This document shows, piece after piece, positions 59,079 to 64,000 of a stretch of DNA of 64,000 nt. The stretch is from NCBI GenBank assembly GCA_047528275.1, contig CP180023.1, positions 1-64,000 of the forward strand, given 5' to 3'. The notes under the pieces were generated by a model. The model was given only the letters and a program-made list of their open reading frames with translations. It was not told where the DNA came from and searched no databases. A program made the position numbers and the translations under genes. Numbering within the stretch: position 1 is the stretch's first letter; each line of letters starts with the position of its first letter. This DNA comes from G039954875 sp047528275 (GTDB taxonomy: Bacteria; Bacteroidota; Bacteroidia; Flavobacteriales; Blattabacteriaceae).

Positions 59079-59270
59079 ATGAAGGTCATCGACATCCAGA
59101 ATATCACCAATGGTCTGAAGGATCTGAGCAAACCACAACAGGATATTGGTCATGAAAATCATAGACATAAAACAGAAGACGATATGCAAAAGGTCTTAAG
59201 TAGGATGGATGCTCAATTTAGCAGGTTAGATTCTCAATACAAAAGAATTGAACACAAATTGGATGTATAA
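59079..59270 (+). CDS. Small charged helical protein, unknown
   Basis: An uninterrupted 63-codon frame runs from ATG 59079 (an upstream start at 59061 is possible). The peptide begins VIDIQNITNGLKDL, has a His-rich middle (IGHENHRHK) and ends in a heptad-like helix (VLSRMDAQFSRLDSQYKRIEHKLDV) that could form a coiled coil. No family is recognised. It lies between hemH, which runs the other way, and the ruvB remnant. Absence of stops and a coil-like pattern favour a real gene. Confidence 0.4.
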   Translation: MKVIDIQNITNGLKDLSKPQQDIGHENHRHKTEDDMQKVLSRMDAQFSRLDSQYKRIEHKLDV

Positions 59271-59453
59271 CAGAATCTCATATGATGGTTGATTATAACC
59301 CACGTGATTGATATAATATATTTAATTAATAGATTTATTATAAACAAATAATTAGAAATACTAAAATACTAAAAACTTATCCAAAACAAAAATTATTATC
59401 CAACTGATAAACAGCCCTATTAGATACATTTCTAGACCTAATCCAATCCATCG

Positions 59454-60475
59454 ATGGCCGACATTCTAAATCCCAACAAAGAAGAACTCTTTGCCAAGGA
59501 GCTCGAATTCGAAAAAAAAACCTACGACCGAGACGTTTCGACGATTTTAGCGGGTAAAAATACATCCTAGAAAACCTTGAAGTTTTTGTACAAGATACCA
59601 AACAGTAAGGAGAGATTCTAGATCATGTCCTATTACACGGCCAGACTGGCCTAGGCACGCTGGCCCACATCATTACAATGAATCGGGCGTAGGTATCAAA
59701 ATTAGTTCAGATGTCAATCTTGGATAAGCCAAGCGATCTGACTAGTCTACTAACCCTCCTAGAACAACATGGTGTACCTTTCATCGAGGAGATCCATCGG
59801 CTCTCGCCATTGTGGGAAGAATATCTCTACTCCTCAATGGAAGACTATCGGATCGATATTATGATCAAGTACGGTCCAAATGTTCGTTCAGTACAGATCC
59901 ACCTAGATTCCTTCACACCTCATTGAAGCCACGACCCGATCAAGACTACTCACAGCACCAATACACTCTCGTTTTGGTATCAATTGTCGTTTGGAATATT
60001 ATCAAAAAAACTCCTGAGCGATATCATCAAACGAAGTGCCCAGATTTTGACTGTTCCAATCACACCAGAAACTGCTATAGAGATCGCTGGTCGCAGCCAG
60101 GGTACTCCGCGCAGGCTTATAATACCTTGCTCCGCCTTCTGTGCAACTTTACTCAAATCAAAGGCAATGGTACGATTGATTTGAATATCTCCGAAACAGA
60201 CTACATACTTTAAATGTTGACAAGCACGGCTTGAATAAAATGGACAATAAGATTCTGAGAACGATCATCGACAAATTCAAAGGAGGAGCGGTATCTTTAA
60301 GTACTATTGCTCAGCCGTCAAAGAGAACCACGGAACGATAGAGAAAATCTACAAACCTTTTCTCATTCAAGATGGTTATCTGATGCGTACACCCCGCGGA
60401 AAAAAAAGACACAGTCTCCTATCCTACCAGATATCTGTGGTAGAATGCTACAATCCGACAGGATTCTTTGCTTGA
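59454..60475 (+). pseudogene. ruvB: Holliday junction helicase RuvB, decayed
   Basis: RuvB is the hexameric motor that drives branch migration of Holliday junctions. From ATG 59454 the N-terminal part KEELFAKELEFEKK is followed, across shifts, by ILENLEVFVQ and GEILDHVLLHGQTGLGTLAH (about 59600-59665). There the Walker A loop (GPPGLGKTTLA) has lost its KT. Next come PSDLTSLLTLLEQHGVPFIEEIHRLSP with Walker B DE changed to EE, then EEYLYSSMEDYRIDIMI (about 59815-59865), LLSDIIKRSAQ and VPITPETAIEIAGRSQGTPR (about 60050-60115), DNKILRTIIDKFKGG (about 60243) and EGYLMRTPRG-like residues (about 60375). Several frameshifts and stops are present. Confidence 0.92.
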
Positions 60476-60497
60476 CTAAACCGTTTGAAAGGGATCC

Positions 60498-61385
60498 ATG
60501 ACGCATCTCAAGAAAAAACATAACCAAAAGATTAAATAAGAAGCTAAACGTTTGGTATTCATATATTTTAGAATTTCTAAAGCAAAATTCCTAGAAGAGG
60601 AGGCTCTACGCTTAGAACGTTGGATTAAGAAGAAAAAATATGCGGATCTTCATTATATGGAAAATCATTTTAATAAACGACTTGATCCTACACGACTGGT
60701 AGATGAAGCCCGATCGGTCATCTCCACTCTTGTACAACTACTATCCTCTGAAAAAACAACGTCAAGATACCTACTAGATATAAAATACGCTTACGGACAA
60801 AGGACCTATCACCATGTAATGAAATCCAAGCTACAAGCATTACGCAGCTTTATCATCAAACATATTGGCAAGGTACATATCCGAAATTTTGTCGACTCTA
60901 CTTCAATACTTAATAAGTCCTGGGAGGGATAGGGAAAAATACCATACTTCTGAAAAAACAACAGGGCTTATTTCATTTTATTTTCAAATTGATCGTCGAT
61001 CTGAAACTACTCTATGACCATCTGGGGACAGATTATTTCGGATATATAGGCATTGCATCGATGCTTCGCATTGTATTTCCTACCTAACTATTAAATTGAA
61101 AGACCAACTCATCCCATCCAGATTGGAAAAAACTTTCAGAATTCGGGATTCGGATGTAACATCTGTCAAGATGTATGTCCTTAGAATCTTCTCCAACGGA
61201 GAAGCTTTTTTTACAACCACAAGAGGAATCTTGGTTAGACTTTTTAAAAAAAATGGGAAGAGATCAATAAATAAATTTTTCAAAAGATCTTCAAAAGAAA
61301 TACACTAAATCAAGCTAAATATACTAGATTTAAACGGAATGTAGGCTACGTCAAGATGATAAAAAAAACAGAGGACATAATCACA
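60498..61385 (+). pseudogene. queG: Epoxyqueuosine reductase QueG, decayed
   Basis: QueG is a cobalamin- and [4Fe-4S]-dependent enzyme that reduces epoxyqueuosine in tRNA to queuosine. From ATG 60498 the gene reads THLKKKHNQKIK, a stop, EAKRLVF, then ISKAKFLEEEALRLERWIKKKK with LHYMENHFNKRLDPTRLVDEARSVIS (60590-60725). KYAYGQRTYHHVMKSKLQALRSF and NFVDSTSILNKSWEG follow (to 60928), then a stop. Later pieces in other frames are LIVDLKLLYDH (about 60990), HCIDA (about 61045, the remains of the iron-sulfur motif, most cysteines lost), TIELKDQLIPSRLEKTF (about 61085) and IFQKIFKRN (about 61275). It starts 23 bases after the ruvB remnant. Confidence 0.88.
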
Positions 61386-61409
61386 TGACCTCTACTTATT
61401 TGTATATCG

Positions 61410-61417
61410 TATCTTTG
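61410..61417 (+). promoter_or_regulatory. -7 element upstream of the 2-oxoacid oxidoreductase gene
   Basis: TATCTTTG matches TAnnTTTG, 24 bases before the TTG start at 61442. It lies just past the end of dead queG and would give the downstream gene its own promoter. A good TTG at the usual distance upstream is not seen. Confidence 0.45.
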
Positions 61418-61441
61418 TAAAGAATTTCAAAGACTTACTCA

Positions 61442-62464
61442 TTGAATATTACAGAAAAAAAATATACGTCTAAAGATTTCATCTCCGACCAAGAACTCAA
61501 ATGGTGCCCTGGGTGTGGGGATTATTCGATACTGAAGCAGATGCAGATGGTATTACCAGAAATAGGTATCGCCAAAGAAAATATCGTCTTTGTATCAGGC
61601 ATCGGTTGTTCTTCGCGCTTTCCGTACTACATGGATACTTTTGGACTCCATGGTATACACGGCCGAGCACCTTCCATCGCTACTGGGATCAAACTGGCCC
61701 GTCCTGAATTGAGTGTATGGATCATCACTGGAGACGGTGATGCACTCTCTATCGGAGGGAACCATACGATACACCTATTTCGTAGAAATCTAGACGTGAA
61801 TGTATTACTCTTCAATAACGAGATATACGGATTGACCAAAGGACAATATTCTCCCACTTCAAGTTTGGGTTTGAAAACAAAATCCTCTCCTCTAGGTGCA
61901 ATTGACCAACCCTTCAACCCCTTGAGACTGGCCTTAGGAGCTCAAGCTACTTTTATAGCTCGGTCAATAGATAGAGATCCTAAACATCTCAGGGAAATGC
62001 TTTTAAAATGCTACCAACACAAGGGTACTTCATTTTTAGAGATCTATCAAAACTGCAATATCTTCAACGACGGAGCCTTTGAAGTTTTCTCAGAAAAGGC
62101 GAGTAAACCTGACTCTACGCTATTTCTCGAACATGGCAAACCCTTACTCTTTGGAGCCGAACGTACCAAAGGAATACGACTTGATGGTCTACAACCTGAG
62201 GTTGTTTCTTTGAAAGAGAAATATTCCTTGGAGGATCTCTGGGTACATGATGAGAAGGACTGTACTAAGGCAAACATCCTGGCTCGGTTTTTCGATACAC
62301 CTGGTAAAGGTTGTTTCCCACGACCTTTTGGAGTACTTTATACGGAAGGCCGTCCGTGTTATGACGTACTTTTTCATCAACAATTTGGGGAATTTAAAAC
62401 AAGCTTAGACGTACCGAATCTAGACGAGCTCCTTGCTGGGACAAATACTTGGATGATTTCATAA
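61442..62464 (+). CDS. 2-oxoacid:ferredoxin oxidoreductase, TPP-binding (beta) subunit
   Basis: This subunit binds thiamine diphosphate and, with an alpha/gamma subunit, oxidatively decarboxylates 2-oxoglutarate or another 2-oxoacid, passing electrons to ferredoxin. The 340-residue protein begins at TTG 61442. It shows WCPGCGDYSILKQMQ near residue 22 (cluster-ligand cysteines), GIGCSSRFPYYMDTFGLHGIHGRAPSIATGIK near residue 55, and the TPP motif GDGDALSIGGNHTIHLFRRN ... NVLLFNNEIYGLTKGQYSPTS from about residue 100. The C-terminus is complete. The partner subunit normally lies directly upstream; here that place holds dead queG, so the partner must be elsewhere. KorB is the likely symbol if 2-oxoglutarate is the substrate. 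Confidence 0.88.
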   Translation: MNITEKKYTSKDFISDQELKWCPGCGDYSILKQMQMVLPEIGIAKENIVFVSGIGCSSRFPYYMDTFGLHGIHGRAPSIATGIKLARPELSVWIITGDGDALSIGGNHTIHLFRRNLDVNVLLFNNEIYGLTKGQYSPTSSLGLKTKSSPLGAIDQPFNPLRLALGAQATFIARSIDRDPKHLREMLLKCYQHKGTSFLEIYQNCNIFNDGAFEVFSEKASKPDSTLFLEHGKPLLFGAERTKGIRLDGLQPEVVSLKEKYSLEDLWVHDEKDCTKANILARFFDTPGKGCFPRPFGVLYTEGRPCYDVLFHQQFGEFKTSLDVPNLDELLAGTNTWMIS

Positions 62465-62490
62465 GGTAACTTATTCATAGAAAAAATACA

Positions 62491-62526
62491 AAAAAAAAAT
62501 ACTGACTAGTTACCAAAAATCAGTAT
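62491..62526 (-). terminator. Rho-independent terminator of the thioredoxin-fold gene
   Basis: On the minus strand ATACTGA and TCAGTAT (62526-62520 and 62505-62499) form a 7-bp stem with a 14-base loop, followed by a run of nine T (62499-62491 read in reverse). It lies 50 bases after the stop of the minus-strand gene. The convergent + gene ends 27 bases away. Confidence 0.6.
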
Positions 62527-62575
62527 CAATATTCAACGCAATTAGGAAGTGGGAAAAATGCTGAAAGAAAGAGAT

Positions 62576-63034
62576 CTAGAAACTGCTAGTCTGTAAAAAT
62601 TTCAAAAAATCTGGGGCAGATAAATAGCCCTGTAATAGATTCACAGTATTCCAATTCTTATCTACAATCACAATGGATGGGAAGCTAGGCCTTCCATTTA
62701 ATAAAGAATAAGCCAAACCATTTACCCTGAAAGAGTTCAAATAAGGATATCTCTTCTTCCGATAGATGATGACGTCCTCTGTTTCACCATCGACTCTCAC
62801 CGGGATATAATTCTCATCGATATACTTCACCACAGCAGGATTCCTGAATGTATTCCTATTCATCAATTTACAATAACCACACCAAGTGGTGTAGAACATG
62901 ATCATAATTTTTTTCTTGGGAGATCTCTCGACTAAGTACTCAGCTGTAGGTAGATCAACCCATCTGACCATATCCTGAGCAGTTAGAGATAAGAATAATA
63001 ATAGACTTACCCATAAGCTAATTAATGCTTTCAT
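62576..63034 (-). CDS. Secreted thioredoxin-fold protein (CGYC active site)
   Basis: The 152-residue protein has an N-terminal signal peptide (LISLWVSLLLFLSLTAQ) and a thioredoxin-like domain with the redox motif WCGYCK (Cys52, Cys55). The later cis-proline region is GRPSFPSIVIVD near residue 115. This is the DUF255/thioredoxin_7-like family seen widely in Bacteroidota. It probably reduces or isomerises disulfides in the periplasm. Reduction of apocytochrome cysteines before heme attachment by CcsBA is one possible task, but this is inference. It lies 22 bases after the peptide transporter gene on the same strand and probably shares its transcript. Confidence 0.85.
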   Translation of the reverse strand: MKALISLWVSLLLFLSLTAQDMVRWVDLPTAEYLVERSPKKKIMIMFYTTWCGYCKLMNRNTFRNPAVVKYIDENYIPVRVDGETEDVIIYRKKRYPYLNSFRVNGLAYSLLNGRPSFPSIVIVDKNWNTVNLLQGYLSAPDFLKFLQTSSF

Positions 63035-63056
63035 CGATAATGATTTTATAAAAAAT

Positions 63057-64000
63057 TTATCTTATACCATGCATTTTCCTCTCAATCCAAGCCGATAGCT
63101 TCAGGATAATGACTCCCAAAACTATAGAAAAAATAGCCATCATTGTGAAAATATTCTTGGGGCCCAATTGTTGGATATACGCAGCTATATATCCTCCTGC
63201 AATATTAGCTATGAAGGACGAAAGAAACCAAATACCCATCATGAGTGAAGCCAGCTTGACAGGAGAAAGCTTAGTAACAGCAGATAACCCAACCGGTGAC
63301 AAACAAAGTTCACCCAAAGTATGAAAGAAATAAGTGAAAACGATCCACATCACACTGGCTTTGATACTTGAATCTTCTATATTGCCTCCTCTTTCAAAAA
63401 CAGCACCTAGCATAAATAAAAAGCCGAGGCCTAATAAGATCATAGACAACCCCATCTTGGCGGGGGTAGAAAAATTTTTCCCTAAAGCAGATTGCCAAAA
63501 TACAGCAAAGACAGGGGCCAATAAGACAATAAAAAAAGCATTGATCGACTGAAACCATGCCGTAGGGATAACCCATATAGAATTGCTAAAAGCGATCTTC
63601 TTACTGATGAACTTATCCGTATAAAGTGATAGTGAAGACCCTGCTTGTTCAAAGCCTGCCCAAAAAAAAATAGAAATCATCACAAAGATAAAAATCACCC
63701 ATATACGATCTCTTTCCATTTTCGTCAAATGCGTCTTTTTCTCCATCTCTACATGAAGATCCTTCTTCCCTTTAATATTCACCTCCACTTCACTAAGATA
63801 CTGTTTAACAAGTACGTTATAGAATAATTGTCCAATAAGCATCCCGATCCCAGCGGTCAAAAAACCGTATTTATATCCATAGCTGAGGATGTGTCCATTT
63901 TCCTCCTTAACAGAAAAAGTGTCTTCGGATATGTAGCCTACAATCAAAGGTGCTAAAAAAGCTCCTAAATTGATCCCCATATAAAAGATAGAAAAAGCCG
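63057..64000 (-). CDS. POT-family proton-dependent peptide transporter (N-terminus outside window)
   Basis: The visible 314 residues are the C-terminal two thirds of a POT/PTR major-facilitator peptide transporter. AFSIFYMGINLGAFLAPLIVGYI at the upstream edge is the family's FYxxINxG signature. A cytoplasmic linker (KGKKDLHVEMEKKTHLTKMERDR) and seven or eight further helices follow, with LGELCLSPVGLSAVTKLSP, another family block, near the end. The reading frame is open across the window edge, so the start lies beyond 64000. It imports di- and tripeptides with protons. With the OppC-type permease dead, it may be the main peptide uptake route. Confidence 0.9.
   Translation of the reverse strand, partial: AFSIFYMGINLGAFLAPLIVGYISEDTFSVKEENGHILSYGYKYGFLTAGIGMLIGQLFYNVLVKQYLSEVEVNIKGKKDLHVEMEKKTHLTKMERDRIWVIFIFVMISIFFWAGFEQAGSSLSLYTDKFISKKIAFSNSIWVIPTAWFQSINAFFIVLLAPVFAVFWQSALGKNFSTPAKMGLSMILLGLGFLFMLGAVFERGGNIEDSSIKASVMWIVFTYFFHTLGELCLSPVGLSAVTKLSPVKLASLMMGIWFLSSFIANIAGGYIAAYIQQLGPKNIFTMMAIFSIVLGVIILKLSAWIERKMHGIR

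Noticed and set aside
1434..61385. Idea that the broken genes are only sequencing errors at homopolymers
   Set aside because: Many breaks are nonsense or active-site substitutions (radical SAM Cys to Tyr, RecA GKT to GKN, RuvB Walker A loss) and long intact genes lie between them; it remains possible for rlmN and the single-base events.
1..64000. Search for CRISPR arrays, insertion sequences, prophage genes, rRNA and riboswitches
   Set aside because: No regularly spaced repeats, no transposase or terminal inverted repeats, no phage structural genes and no rRNA sequence were seen by reading; only one tRNA was found.

Overview
The window comes from a Bacteroidota bacterium, most likely of the Cytophagales type. 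The evidence is an alternative complex III operon (actABCDEF), a fused CcsBA cytochrome c maturation protein, Bacteroidota-specific families (DUF3127, DUF3078, TIGR-type SPASM maturase, gliding genes), promoters of the TTG / TAnnTTTG type, and no visible Shine-Dalgarno pattern. Coding density is low. About 20 kb, roughly a third of the window, consists of genes that can still be recognised by protein motifs but are broken by stops and frameshifts, next to intact genes of up to 3.4 kb. I infer a host-restricted or otherwise bottlenecked lineage in an early, active phase of genome reduction. No insertion sequences, phage genes or CRISPR arrays were seen.

Layout. 0.3-14.3 kb (+): queA, broken rlmN, a broken secreted beta-propeller-like gene, a polyprenyl diphosphate synthase, topA, an arginase-fold gene, the dead gliding/type IX secretion operon gldK-gldL-gldM-gldN, and dnaG. 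14.3-20.95 kb: a graveyard holding a winged-helix (HTH_42) gene, an outer-membrane beta-barrel receptor, a RiPP precursor remnant with its radical SAM/SPASM maturase, unrecognised debris, and csaA. 20.95-30.4 kb: ccsBA, a second polyprenyl synthase, an MBL hydrolase, dead recA, bcp, nth, and a DUF3127 / SPFH / SufT-like operon. 30.4-35.3 kb: two dead M16 peptidases and a very AT-rich stretch with no recognisable gene. 35.4-44.4 kb: a SPOR protein and the intact act operon. 44.5-56.8 kb: DUF1634 with a TauE/SafE permease, a porin, lspA-dksA-ileS, tRNA-Asn, DUF423, a dead oppC-type permease, ctp, surE. 56.9-64 kb: dead DUF3078, hemH, a small ORF, dead ruvB, dead queG, the TPP subunit of a 2-oxoacid:ferredoxin oxidoreductase, a thioredoxin-fold protein and a POT peptide transporter cut by the window end.

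How it fits together. Aerobic respiratory electron transfer is kept intact (quinone side-chain synthesis, ferrochelatase, cytochrome c assembly, alternative complex III), as are replication and translation genes (topA, dnaG, ileS, tRNA-Asn). What has been lost is the secretion/gliding machine, large outer-membrane receptors, secreted peptidases, peptide natural-product synthesis, an oligopeptide ABC permease, homologous recombination (recA and ruvB) and finishing steps of RNA modification (rlmN, queG). Coordinates of pseudogenes are approximate because their ends were set by visible homology rather than by a single reading frame.
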